A stretch of 64,000 nucleotides of DNA from Serripes groenlandicus (lineage: Eukaryota > Mollusca > Bivalvia > Cardiida > Cardiidae): assembly GCA_031761405.1 (NCBI GenBank), contig JASEVX010000003.1, positions 116,712,247 to 116,776,246 of the forward strand, written 5' to 3'. Under the pieces are notes generated by a model. The model was not told where the DNA came from. It saw only the letters and a program-made list of their open reading frames with translations, and ran no database searches. The stretch's first letter is position 1. Every line of letters begins with the position of its first letter. Of this stretch, positions 54,427 to 63,469 are shown in pieces. The translations under genes and the position numbers were made by a program.

Positions 54427-55409
54427 TTGGAACAATCCATTAGAGTGGAGCTGGACAAAATTGATATAGATACATCCCAGTTCGAGGGTTTGATTGGACA
54501 CATGGCTAGTTCCTTGGAAAATAAAAAAAATATTTCTGTTATTTTAAGAAATGGGAAAATTACATTCTTGAAAAAGGTGGTATACCTATTCCCGCGTCAC
54601 CAATTCTGGTGGCAATGTATATAGCTGACTTAATGAGGAAAATGAGCACATACAGTGTGATAGTATCTACAGTGTACAGTATTAAGTGGGCCCATTGCCT
54701 TAAAGGTGTAGACGATCCAACTGATAATTCATATGTGAAAAATTTACTACATTCCGCTAAACGCACACTATCTAAGCCAGTAACGAAGAAAGAGCCAATA
54801 ACGAAAGACATGCTAGTGGAGATTTGTCAAAAGTACACAGATTCCAGAGACGTTTTAACTGTTAGAGATTTATGTTTGATTGCATTAGGGTTTTCTGCTT
54901 TTTTAAGATATGATGAGCTTAGAAATTTACGATGTAACGATATAGTTTTTCATGATCATTATTTCTCAGTTAGCATTCGAAAGAGCAAAACTGACCAATT
55001 AAGACAAGGCAGCGAATTGGTTATTGCAAAGGGTCATTCAGTAGCATGTCCTTATGCAATGTTAAAGCGTTACTTGGACGTTACGGCTTAGACTACAGAG
55101 ATGAATTGTTATTTAATTAGACCAGGTTTCCGTTCCCGAGGTATAAGTAAATTAATTTACAAGGACAAGCCATCGAGTTACACTCGAGCTAGAGAAACCG
55201 TTTTCGGTAAATTAACAGAAGTGTCTAAAGGTGCTAATCTTGGTCTCCACTCTTTGAGATCAGGTGGGGCTACACTTGCTGCAAACTCTGGTATTAATGA
55301 CAGATGTTGGAAACGGCATGGCAGATGGAAAAGTGAAAATAGCAAGGATGGTTATGTAGTCGACTCATTGAAAGCCAGATTGAGCGTTTCTGAGCAATTA
55401 TGTCTTTAA
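54427..55409 (+). pseudogene. Ngaro tyrosine recombinase, near-intact
   Basis: Integrase of the phage-lambda type that inserts the circular cDNA. In order: EQSIRVELDKIDIDTSQFEG (54430), a frameshift near 54570, SIKWAHCLKGVDDPTDNSYV, LCLIALGFSAFLRYDELRNL (catalytic Arg 1), SVSIRKSKTDQLRQGS, a frameshift at about 55088, GANLGLHSLRSGGATLAANS (HxxR), CWKRHGRWKSE (His) and KDGYVVDS (nucleophilic Tyr, about 55356). All catalytic residues survive, unlike the copy at 20.1-21.1 kb. Two frameshifts inactivate it. Confidence 0.85.
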
Positions 55410-56474
55410 ATGCTCCGCTTTTCTTGCCCTTTCTTTTTATTGTTCTATACACACGCGTCTGGTACTTGCATATGGGTGTTTGTTGTTTAATGTTTTATTT
55501 ATACGGAAAGGGAAGACTATATATTTCACGCGTTTCGTAGAAGAGAGTGAAATATTTGTCTTCGCGTAGCGTATACACAAGGGTTAATACGTAAGCGCTT
55601 GGGTGCACGGGTAGCAAGGTATTTGGCGGGAATTATGGCTATATATTGTTCGTGATGGCGGGAAATGGTCATTCTACCGGACGAAAGCAAGCAGTACATG
55701 TCAAATTTCCGATAGTTATTTCACGGTTAACATAACCAAATTGCATAGAATGAGGTCTAACATTCAAATCTGTCATTAACAAACTGACACAGGTTTCCAG
55801 AGTTCTTCCATACAATGGTTTTTGGAAGGTGATTATTTTAATAATCTTCTTCCTATGGGATTGCACAGGCTGATGGAATATGCCCAACAACACACATCCT
55901 CTCTATAAACTATATGATCTTTTCATACATACGCTACTCAATATAGTTCGCAAAAATCAATGTAAACTCATACTTAAAGTGTTTTCATTTACAACCAGTT
56001 TGATGTAGACACTGGTTTGTTTTTTTAAATAAATTTTATTTTGAGAAATACAAATGATTCTGCAGTAAACAGTATCTTATGAATATTCCTACGCCGCACG
56101 CTTTCTTTTGTAAACAACACCGATACGCAGTAAACGAACTAGGTCAATTCGAGGACTGACCTATCGTCGAATTATTACACCCAATGAATGAAATCAAAAC
56201 GTAATATAATTCCAATGTGGACTAGATTGTTTTCAATATGTACAAATACTTTTTATTTAATTGAATAGTATAACACTGTAGAATTGACACGAACTTACTT
56301 TTAACAACGCTTCATAACATCATATGGTAGCCGGTGATTTCGACCCCAAATATTTTAGACCCCAGTGTCGTAAGTGATTTCGACCCCACTTTTATTTTAC
56401 CCTATTAACAGTCATGTTTAAATAATAAAAAATTTGATTGGCTATTTAATTATCTTTAAATAATGATTAAATAA

Positions 56475-57118
56475 ACGATCTTGATGTGTTATAAATAGTT
56501 GAGGATGACTTTGAAAACTAATCAGATACCACACCAATTATTCTATGAATTTAAAACATTGGGGTAAAACAAGTATTCACGAATATTAATTCTAAAAACA
56601 TATCAAATAAAAGTGATTCTTCAATGAAGTAGAAAACATTGGGGAAAAACAAGGCATTGATCATCCCTTTTCCACCTTTTTTTCAAACATGTGCTGCAGA
56701 TTAAAAAACAAAGTATACAATAAAAACATGATACGACTTTGAAAACTGATCAGAAATCACAACAATTATTCAGTGAAGTTGAAAACATCGGGCAAAACGA
56801 TCTTGATGTGTTATAAATAGTTGAGGATGACTTTGAAAAACTAATCAGATACCACACCAATTATTCTATGAATTTAAAATATTGGGGTAAAACAAGTAAT
56901 CACGAATATTAATTCTAAAAACATATCAAATAAAAGTGATTCTTCAATGAAGTAGAAAACATTGGGGAAAAACAAGGCATTGATCATCCCTTTTCCACCT
57001 TTTTTTCAAACATGTGCTGCAGATTAAAAAACAAAGTATACAATAAAAACATGATACGACTTTGAAAAACTTATCAGAAATCACAACAATTATTCAGTGA
57101 AGTTGAAAACATCGGGCA
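56475..57118. repeat. 322-bp tandem duplication
   Basis: ACGATCTTGATGTGTTATAA starts both units (56475 and 56797), and CATGTGCTGCAGATTAAAAA, CATTGATCATCCCTTTTCC and TTGAAAACATCGGGCAAAAC occur in each. Only a few mismatches separate the units, so the duplication is recent relative to its surroundings. The CCCTTTTCC/GTGCTGCAG pair is a trace of the TTAA-type MITE family. Confidence 0.85.
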
Positions 57119-57124
57119 AAACGA

Positions 57125-58275
57125 GTTTTCACTAATACATAGGCCGTACACTTTGAAAACATCGTGTCGGGATAACAGTGTGGTAAAAGGAGAAATGTAC
57201 ATACATGATGAGAAAGGGGGAACTTTTACAGGCTGTATACTTTGAAAACATCGTGACATGATAACCTTGTGGTAATTGGAGAAATGTGGACACATGTACA
57301 TACAGGGTGAGAAACGGGGAACTTTTGCATGGTATGTAGGCCGTATACTTTGAAAACATCGTGACATGATAACATTGTGGTAATTGGAGAAATGTGTACA
57401 TACATGGGGAGAAATGGGAACCATTTACAGGATACATTTGTACTCTGTACAAGATTTACATGATGGGTAGGCCGTATACAATGAAAACACTGTGACAGGA
57501 TAACAGTGTGATAAAGGAGAAATGTACAAACATAGAGAGAGGTCGGGACATTTACATAATATGTAAGCCGTGGTAACTTCCCATTTCGTCTAATCCCATT
57601 TGGTCTACTTTTTTTTGTCCCATTTGGTCTACACCCTAATTCCCATTTCGTCTACTGTTCATAACATGAATATGCAAAGCTTTATTTCTATGGAGCTTGC
57701 TAATTTATCTGACATTGACATTAAAGCATTTTAGCATTTATGCCTCCTAAAATAACACATATTATCTTTAATTATCTTTCACACCTGAATGGTGTGAAAA
57801 CTTACTTTTGAGGATCTCAACATAATGTAGACTAGGACTGGCTGCTGCAGTTTATACTGAACTGACAGGTAGTCTGAGTCTACATTAAAGATAAGATGAT
57901 CTTAGTTTACACTGTTTGCAGTGTTTGAATGCCATCTCATTATTAACCCACATATTTTTAACAAAAGATGTTTGTCTTATTGAATAAGTGTGTAAGGGGC
58001 TGTCTGTCAACTTAAATATAAGTGAAGACGAAATGACACTGGGGTCCAAACTGGGTGTAGACCAAAATGGGACAAAGTGCAAAAAGTGTAGACCAAATGG
58101 GAATAAACCGTAGTCCGTAAACTTTGAAAACATCGTGACAGGATAAAATTGTGGTCAAAGGAGGAATGCACATACATGGTGAGAAATGGGAAACTTTTAC
58201 ATGATGGGTAGGCCGTATACTTTGAAAACATCGTGACAGGATAACATTGTTGTAATAGGAGAAATGTACAGAAAA
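57125..58275. repeat. Irregular minisatellite, 88-130-bp units
   Basis: Units contain GGCCGTATACTTTGAAAACA, TCGTGACATGATAAC, TTGTGGTAATTGGAGAAATG and a variable TACATACATGGTGAGAAA. Starts are near 57140, 57228, 57346, 57468, then 58115 and 58208, with the TIR element at 57573-58110 interrupting. Minus-strand frames over it (HVTMFSKYTA repeats) are translations of the repeat. Confidence 0.8.
57573..58110. mobile_element. Non-autonomous element with CCCATTTGGTCTAC arrays
   Basis: The left end carries four CCCATTT(G/C)GTCTA(C) motifs (57580, 57595, 57619, 57642); the right end carries their complements GTAGACCAAAATGGG (58057) and GTAGACCAAATGGG (58088). The two ends align as imperfect inverted repeats of about 65 bp. 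CCGT flanks the insert on both sides relative to neighbouring minisatellite units. Repeated subterminal motifs are usual binding sites for a transposase supplied in trans. No ORF. Confidence 0.6.
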
Positions 58276-58659
58276 TAATTTCTTGAGTATTCGACGTTTT
58301 GCTGAACGTTTAGTAAGTTCAGATGTTTAATACACATGAAGAGAGTAACTTATGGGATTTCATATCGGTGAAGTATTTATCTTAATGTCTAGTATTTATT
58401 ATCATGTTATATTGTGTAACCCCAGGCTAAGAAAAGCTCCATTTATGGAATACCCCTGACATTTTCATTCATATTAGAAAGTTATTCTTATTTGTAATTC
58501 ACATTGTCTAGTGAAGTTGTTGCTTTTCTTGAAGTCCTTCTTGATCAAAGACAGTTAAACGTTTTAACCAGTGACCAGATTTTTGTATATATTTATTGTT
58601 GTTTTTTTAAAACATTTTTGTATTGTTAGCATGTGGTTAAAAGAACAAGCATTAGCTAT

Positions 58660-58855
58660 GGACAATGAATGAATGTATATTGTTTTATGGCGCATCGACA
58701 GCTAAGGTCATTTAGAGCGCTTGATTATTATTCATGATCCCTGGGTAATCAACCCAGTACTAGGCTATAAAATGTGCCTTGCCCAAGAACACTCCACCAT
58801 GACCGTAGTGCCTCAACCGGGGATCGAACCCGGGACCCGTATTTTTAAGATTTTA
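58660..58855 (-). mobile_element. SINE-like repeat with reversed tRNA box
   Basis: GGGGATCGAACCCGGGACCC at 58819-58838 is the complement of a B box (GGTTCGATCCCC). Upstream text (TTTTATGGCGCATCGACAGC, AACCCAGTACTAGGC) follows the layout of a short pol-III repeat. A-box not clear. Confidence 0.4.
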
Positions 58856-59241
58856 AAATTTCTTTGTTTCATTTATTCCCCTTTCGTTCCTATCCACACA
58901 TCGTAGCCATGATATGTGCGTAACTTGCATAAATTTCATTATCCCATCTGCACCTGGTTGACATAATCTTAAATCACCTTCCATCAGTACTTTCAGTACT
59001 TTGATTATCTCTGGTCGTTCCTGGGCGAGACGGATTTCCAAAAATAAAAAAATACTGCTTTATTTTGAAATTGAGAGGTTATATGTAAAACATAAATACG
59101 ATAATTCAACTCGTATTACAAAAGGTCACATGTATATAAAATTCACTGTTTAAACTGCTTTGTTCATTCTATAGACACGCGTCTGGTACTTGCATATGGG
59201 TGTTTGTTGTTTAATGCTTTATTTATACGGAAAGAGAAGAC

Positions 59242-59381
59242 CCAAACTTAAATATATTTAAACAGAACGGTCAGGATTAGGTTAATATTGACATGTAACA
59301 ATGGTCTTTCGTGTGTTCTGTTTTATATCATCTATAGTGAATGTAATATATGCGCATTATAATGATAAGATGTGTCCATAT
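59242..59381. other. Short spacer between Ngaro and DIRS elements
   Basis: 140 bp of AT-rich intron between the B2 end of the Ngaro-like element and the left end of the DIRS-like element. This is a piece of pre-insertion intron. Confidence 0.5.
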
Positions 59382-59776
59382 AATTCTAAGACGACAACGA
59401 TATATTCGTTCGGTACAAAACGAGATGTGGCCCGCGCATGCGCAATCAGTGGCAAAACCGTAATGGTGGACTTATGAATCGAAGTTTTTGCTGTGAATCG
59501 TCTTTGCGGATTTATCGCAGTTTTTTAATACATCTCGAGGTGTCACTATGTGACCATCGAGTTATAAATTCAATTCTTCTATACAAATGAAATTTATTCG
59601 TTGTCGGTGGATATTTTTTGTGCTATTGACAATTTTTTGGAAGCGTGCTTCGCACACGTGGTCCGAGGTGTCGTTTTAGACCATCGGTCACAAAGTTTTT
59701 CTAGTTTAGTTCTGACTTCAGACTTCGTGTGGAATAAATACATTACATTTCCACGTCTTATACGCTACTTTTCTTC

Positions 59777-60887
59777 ATGGCTGAAAAAACTAGCAAGCCG
59801 GACGAGCCGGCGAAGAAGTTGATTGACAAAAATGAAAAAACTAAAATGAAAAGAATTACAAACAATTCTAAATCCACGGCCATTGCCTCTGGATCTGGAT
59901 CTCTTAGTTCTGAGAATCCCGACACTGTGATGTCTTTGCTCCAAAAAATTCACAAAGATCAAAGAGTTTATGATAAAAAAGTGGATGACATGATGGACAG
60001 AATTAAGGTGCTTGAAACGTATGATTACGAGGAGCATGAAGATTATGATATGAATCCGTGGTCATACGAGGACCCAGATTGTGAGGAAGGTGAAATTGAA
60101 AACGAAGCTCCCTCAAACAAGAGGAAATTAGACAATAACAGTAGATTTGCTAGTATGTCTAAAAGATCAAAGGGACAGGAGATTACTGGTGAACCTCTGG
60201 AACAATGCTTAGCTACGAATTTAAATGATTTGTTTAGGAATGGAATAGACGAAGAGCAATACAATGCATTGTCAAAGGATGAAAACATTCCTAGGCCTGT
60301 GAACTGTGAGGCGTTGGGAACAGTGAAAGTTAACCGGGTTGTCTGGGATGTTGCCTCGACACAAAACAAATTCATAGACAAAATATTTCAAAATGCAGAA
60401 ACTGCATTGATTAAGGGATCTATACTTATCTCCCAAGTGTCGCATGCTCTATCTGAACTAGAACAGAAGGCCAAGGAAAAAGACATTGACTTAAGTAATG
60501 TTGTAGACCAATGTAAGGATGCTTTATCCCTGTTGGGACATTCTAATCGACTACTTAACTTGGGTAGAAGAGAAGCATTGAAGCCTAATATCAAAGATTA
60601 CACACATCTTTGCAACCCAAGTGTTCCAATTACTACAGAACTATTTGGGGATGACATCTCGCAAACTATCAAAGATATAGATGATGGAGCTAAGATCGGC
60701 CACAAAATTCCAGCATGGACGGCAAAACGATCAGAGATCACGTGGAAGGGGGTTCTTCCGTGGCAGATTTAGAGGTAGACTAAGAGGCTATCCAATGAGA
60801 GGATCTTATGATCAAAGCGGGTATAATTCTAACCCAGCAAAAAACTACAATCCCCGGAGAGGGTCACGGGGACATTACAAAAACTAA
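59777..60887 (+). pseudogene. DIRS ORF1 (Gag-like), frameshifted near its end
   Basis: ATG at 59777 (MAEKTSKPDEPAKKLIDKNE) opens 331 codons. The N-terminus is Lys-rich; residues about 55-85 (SLLQKIHKDQRVYDKKVDD) look coiled coil; an acidic stretch (DYEEHEDYDMNPWSYEDPDC) and NPDTVMS-type text follow. Near 60730 the frame shifts, and the true C-terminus continues in the next frame as RSRGRGFFRGRFRGRLRGY..SRGHYKN, an Arg-Gly box suited to RNA binding, ending at 60887. It would be the structural protein that packages the transcript. One frameshift is the only obvious lesion. Confidence 0.7.
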
Positions 60888-61250
60888 AGCAAGTAAGTTA
60901 TCATTTAAATACCACTTTTGAAGGAGGTAGACTAAAATTGTTTGCACAACAGTGGAAATTGATAACTAATGACCCTCTAATTTTAGACATAGTAAAACAT
61001 TGTCATTTTAACTTTGACAATAATAGGCTACCAAGCCAATCCCATTTTTCACAAAGATCATTTAATCAAAATGAATTAAGGATTTAAGGGGGGGGGGGGC
61101 TGTCTTTGGAAATCAAACAATAGGAGGCAGATGGACAGAGGAAGAGAAAGAGTTGCACATTAATGCTTTAGAAATGCTTGCAATTTTCTTTGCAATGAAA
61201 TCATTTGTCCATGAGGTCTGAAACAAACATGTCAAAATACTGTCGGATTC
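60888..61250 (+). pseudogene. DIRS RT/RNase H junction, RT core deleted
   Basis: Just after ORF1 the frame reads FEGGRLKLFAQQWKLITNDP then LILDIVKHCHFNF, the conserved lead-in of DIRS RT. By 61082 (TAAGG then a run of ten G) the text jumps to LGGAVFGNQTIGGRWTEEEK and ELHINALEMLAIFFAMKSFV, which is RNase H. The palm and thumb of RT (several hundred residues, motifs A to E) are missing. The copy therefore cannot reverse-transcribe itself. Confidence 0.7.
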
Positions 61251-61251
61251 A

Positions 61252-62016
61252 ATGACGGCGGTCAGTTATGTGAACAATTTCGGTGGGATCAAATCTCTTG
61301 TTTGCGATAGGATTAGCAGAGAATCCTGGCATTTTTGCATTCACCATAATATATGGCTCACATGTTCTCATATACCAGGTGTTGAAAATGAGGCTGACAA
61401 ACCATCTCGTGTATTTAAGGATCACATAGAGTGGGAACTGGTTGTACGATATTTTAATCGTATATGCGAGAAATACGGAAAACCTGATATTGACTTATTT
61501 GCAACCAGATTAAATAAGAAAGTCAAAAAAATTTGCTCATGGTATCCTGATCCGGATGCATGTTACATCAATGCTTTCTCTCTGAACTGGAGTGATTTTA
61601 AATTTGCTTATTCATTTCCACCTTTCAGCTTGGTGGGGCGTTGTATTCAGAAGATACAAACAGACAGAGCAAAAGGCATTTTGGTTGTACCTCTGTGGCC
61701 AACACAAACTTTTTTCCCAGTGCTGATGAGACTACTTGTCGACAGCCCATTGATACTACCAAAAACAAGTTCAATTCTGAAACTGGGTCAGTCAAGCCAG
61801 GAACATCCATTGGAAAAACAGTTAGTGATGATTGCATGCAAAGTATCCGGAGATCCTTCAGAGACAGAGGCCTTTCGCGGAACGCTACCAAACTTATCAT
61901 GTCCTCATGGCGATCGTCCACAAAATGCGAATACAAAACGTATATATCGAGATGGTTTCTCTTCAGTGGTAGACGAAAGATTGATAACGTTTCAGTTTCT
62001 GTTAATGAGGTCATAG
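61252..62016 (+). pseudogene. DIRS RNase H C-terminal part and linker domain
   Basis: SDSMTAVSYVNNFGG (61243-61290; catalytic Asp of the DSxTA motif), HIPGVENEADKPSR (61372-61413; third Asp), then GKPDIDLFATRLNKKVKKIC, WYPDPDACYINAFSLNW, FAYSFPPFSLVGRCIQKIQ and GILVVPLWPTQTFFPVLMRL, the region between RNase H and recombinase seen in DIRS elements. Its last third (61641-62016) overlaps the recombinase frame, as in DIRS1. Upstream a TGA at about 61218 separates it from the RNase H start. Confidence 0.75.
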
Positions 62017-62810
62017 AGTTCTTAACAGAACAGTTTGAGCAGGGTCTAGGATATTCAGCTCTTAATACGGCTAGATCAGCACTTTCGTCATTGGGTATCG
62101 TTTTGGGTGGTTTTTCAGCTGGAAATCATCCTATGGTGATACGCTTCATAAAAGGCGTGTATAGTTTGAGACCTCCTATTAGTAGATACACTCATATATG
62201 GGATGTTGATAAAGTGCTAATATATCTAAGGAAACTATCCCCAGTAAGGAAAATAAGTCTCAAAGATTTAACATTGAAGCTCACCATGTTGATGGCTCTT
62301 GTGAATACAGCGCGTTGCCAAACATTACACTTGTTATCTGTAAATAACTTGAAGAAGCTATCTTCAGAGTTCATATTACAATTGGACAGTTTAGTTAAAC
62401 AAAGTCGACCAGGTGTCAACACGTCTTATTTCCATTTAAAATGTTATCCTCCAGATAGGAGATTATGTGTTTATACAGTTCTAAAAGAATATCTACATAG
62501 GACAAATATGTTCAGGAAAGATACAGATTCCAAATTATTATTAAGTTACTGTCGACCACACAAAGCAGTGAGTAAAGATACAATAAGTCGATGGGTTAAA
62601 GTTGTTATGTGCAGAGCAGGAATTGACATTAATGTGTTCGGACCTCATTCAGTTCGTGCAGCATCTGCATCTAAAGCCAAGTTAATGGCTGTGCCGGTGG
62701 CTGATATTATGAAAACGGCAGGATGGAGTAACAAGCAAACTTTTGCAAAATACTATGATAAAAAGATTGTGACAGAAAACTTGGTTTCAGAAGCTGTTTT
62801 GAAACTTTAG
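61641..62810 (+). CDS. DIRS tyrosine recombinase, open reading frame
   Basis: 389 codons, no internal stop. The catalytic set is complete: Arg in VNTARCQTLHLLSVN (about residue 222), HSVRAASASK (HxxR, about 334-337), GWSNKQTF (Trp in place of the second His) and FAKYYDKK (nucleophilic Tyr, about 371). The N-terminal core-binding part reads CEYKTYISRWFLFSGRR, VIEFLTEQFEQGLGYSALNT, ARSALSSLGIVLGGF. The first 125 codons overlap the RNase H frame and the native start may be further in. The enzyme would recombine the circular cDNA into the genome. It is the only transposon enzyme in the window that looks intact. Confidence 0.85.
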   Translation: MYSEDTNRQSKRHFGCTSVANTNFFPSADETTCRQPIDTTKNKFNSETGSVKPGTSIGKTVSDDCMQSIRRSFRDRGLSRNATKLIMSSWRSSTKCEYKTYISRWFLFSGRRKIDNVSVSVNEVIEFLTEQFEQGLGYSALNTARSALSSLGIVLGGFSAGNHPMVIRFIKGVYSLRPPISRYTHIWDVDKVLIYLRKLSPVRKISLKDLTLKLTMLMALVNTARCQTLHLLSVNNLKKLSSEFILQLDSLVKQSRPGVNTSYFHLKCYPPDRRLCVYTVLKEYLHRTNMFRKDTDSKLLLSYCRPHKAVSKDTISRWVKVVMCRAGIDINVFGPHSVRAASASKAKLMAVPVADIMKTAGWSNKQTFAKYYDKKIVTENLVSEAVLKL

Positions 62811-62857
62811 GTTTGTTGGTACTTCTTATAACATATTTGACATGATACGCTTTAAAG

Positions 62858-62984
62858 TCTCATTTTGTACCGAACGAATATATCGTTGTCGTCTTAGAAT
62901 TTAAAAATTAGCCGAGACTTACCTGTAAGTTGAAGGATGATTGTAATTCTACAAGTACAACGATTTGAGAGAGGAGACAAAATG
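62858..62984. other. DIRS internal complementary region (ICR)
   Basis: TCTCATTTTGTACCGAACG...CTTAGAATT (62858-62901) is the complement of 59382-59425; AATTTAAAAATTAGCC...GACAAAATG (62898-62984) is the complement of 63082-63168. The two parts overlap at AATT, the presumed circle junction. Forms a near-perfect 87-bp hairpin with the right ITR. Confidence 0.85.
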
Positions 62985-63172
62985 CCTCCCTCCCACCCGA
63001 CTATTTATCATGTTTATTTCTTACTGGCATCATGCCAAATATGGACTGTGAAGACTGATTGCGCATGCGCGGGCCACATCTCATTTTGTCTCCTCTCTCA
63101 AATCGTTGTACTTGTAGAATTACAATCATCCTTCAACTTACAGGTAAGTCTCGGCTAATTTTTAAATTTCAG

Positions 63173-63321
63173 CTCATCGCCTGTCTAACGTAACTGTCAA
63201 CGTGTCTACTGACCACGTGACTTACGCACAGTATGGGTATCATCCGGGTACAATTGGGTCGACATATGAATTTTATCCCGAGCATCCTGTATTTGTCGGC
63301 CGCTGGGTAAAGATATCTTGA
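63173..63321 (+). CDS. Fucolectin-like gene, exon 3 (lectin domain C part and stop)
   Basis: Acceptor TTTTTAAATTTCAG (AG at 63171-63172), then CT, then 48 codons to TGA (63319-63321). With T from exon 2 the junction codon is TCT, giving DRCCS|HRLSNVTVNV, exactly the CCSxRL..V.V continuation of F-type lectins. The rest reads STDHVTYAQYGYHPGTIGST and EFYPEHPVFVGRWVKIS, matching the closing ...P..GR(Y/W)V.I strand. The Cys pair that usually closes a late disulfide is replaced (YGYHP, FYPEHP). AATAAA follows at 63444. Confidence 0.85.
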
Positions 63322-63443
63322 TTGTAAACATGCTCCGTCTCAAACGCACGTCGATTCGGAATCTCGTATACATTGGGTCCAGCAGTCGAACTATTCGTTA
63401 AGTATTTTCTTCTGTATAAATGGATAAAACATAATTGTATGTG

Positions 63444-63449
63444 AATAAA
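63444..63449 (+). terminator. Polyadenylation signal AATAAA
   Basis: Canonical hexamer 123 nt after the fucolectin stop codon, followed by an A-rich then T-rich stretch. The 3' UTR would be about 140-150 nt. Confidence 0.6.
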
Positions 63450-63469
63450 AAAAGAGTTTTTACTCATAA

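Larger units (their letters stand above)
55722..59005. other. Foreign DNA inserted in the Ngaro right terminal unit
   Basis: About 3 kb with no counterpart between A2 and B2 of the first Ngaro-like element. Contents: dispersed repeat (55810-56270, as at 43.8-44.9 kb), a 322-bp tandem pair, an irregular minisatellite, a TIR element and a tRNA-like repeat, listed separately. The exact breakpoints are not visible. CCCCATTTT..CGACCCCA-type text at 56340-56400 is duplicated locally (GTGATTTCGACCCCA at 56333 and 56371). Confidence 0.6.
51764..59241 (+). mobile_element. Ngaro-like YR retrotransposon, second copy, interrupted
   Basis: Split direct repeats again: A1 (51764-51967) is matched by A2 (55518-55721) at one or two mismatches over 204 bp. 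B1 (about 55440-55517, CACGCGTCTGGTACTTGCAT ... GGGAAGAC) is matched by B2 (59166-59241). B1 runs straight into A2. In the first element A2 and B2 are about 420 bp apart; here 3.4 kb. ATCTCTGGTCGTTCCTGGGC (59010) sits about 159 bp before B2, as its counterpart does in the first element (21670), so the true right end is present and about 3 kb has been inserted. The coding part is Gag, RT, RNase H, tyrosine recombinase with few lesions. Plus-strand, within fucolectin intron 2. Confidence 0.8.
59382..63168 (+). mobile_element. DIRS1-like YR retrotransposon with ITRs and ICR
   Basis: A 3787-bp element. Inverted terminal repeats share 36 nt with one mismatch: 59415-59450 (ACAAAACGAGATGTGGCCCG...) and 63054-63089 (its complement). 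Outside the shared part each end is unique: 33 nt on the left, 79 nt on the right. Before the right ITR lies the internal complementary region (62858-62984): its first part is the complement of the left outer end (59382-59425), its second part that of the right outer end (63082-63168), fused through AATT. This is the layout that lets DIRS1 make a closed circle. Coding: Gag-like ORF1, RNase H, recombinase; most RT is deleted. No target duplication is expected for this class. Confidence 0.85.

Noticed and set aside
57074..57452. Minus-strand ORFs of 106-116 codons with HVTMFSKYTA repeats
   Set aside because: Translation of the irregular minisatellite.
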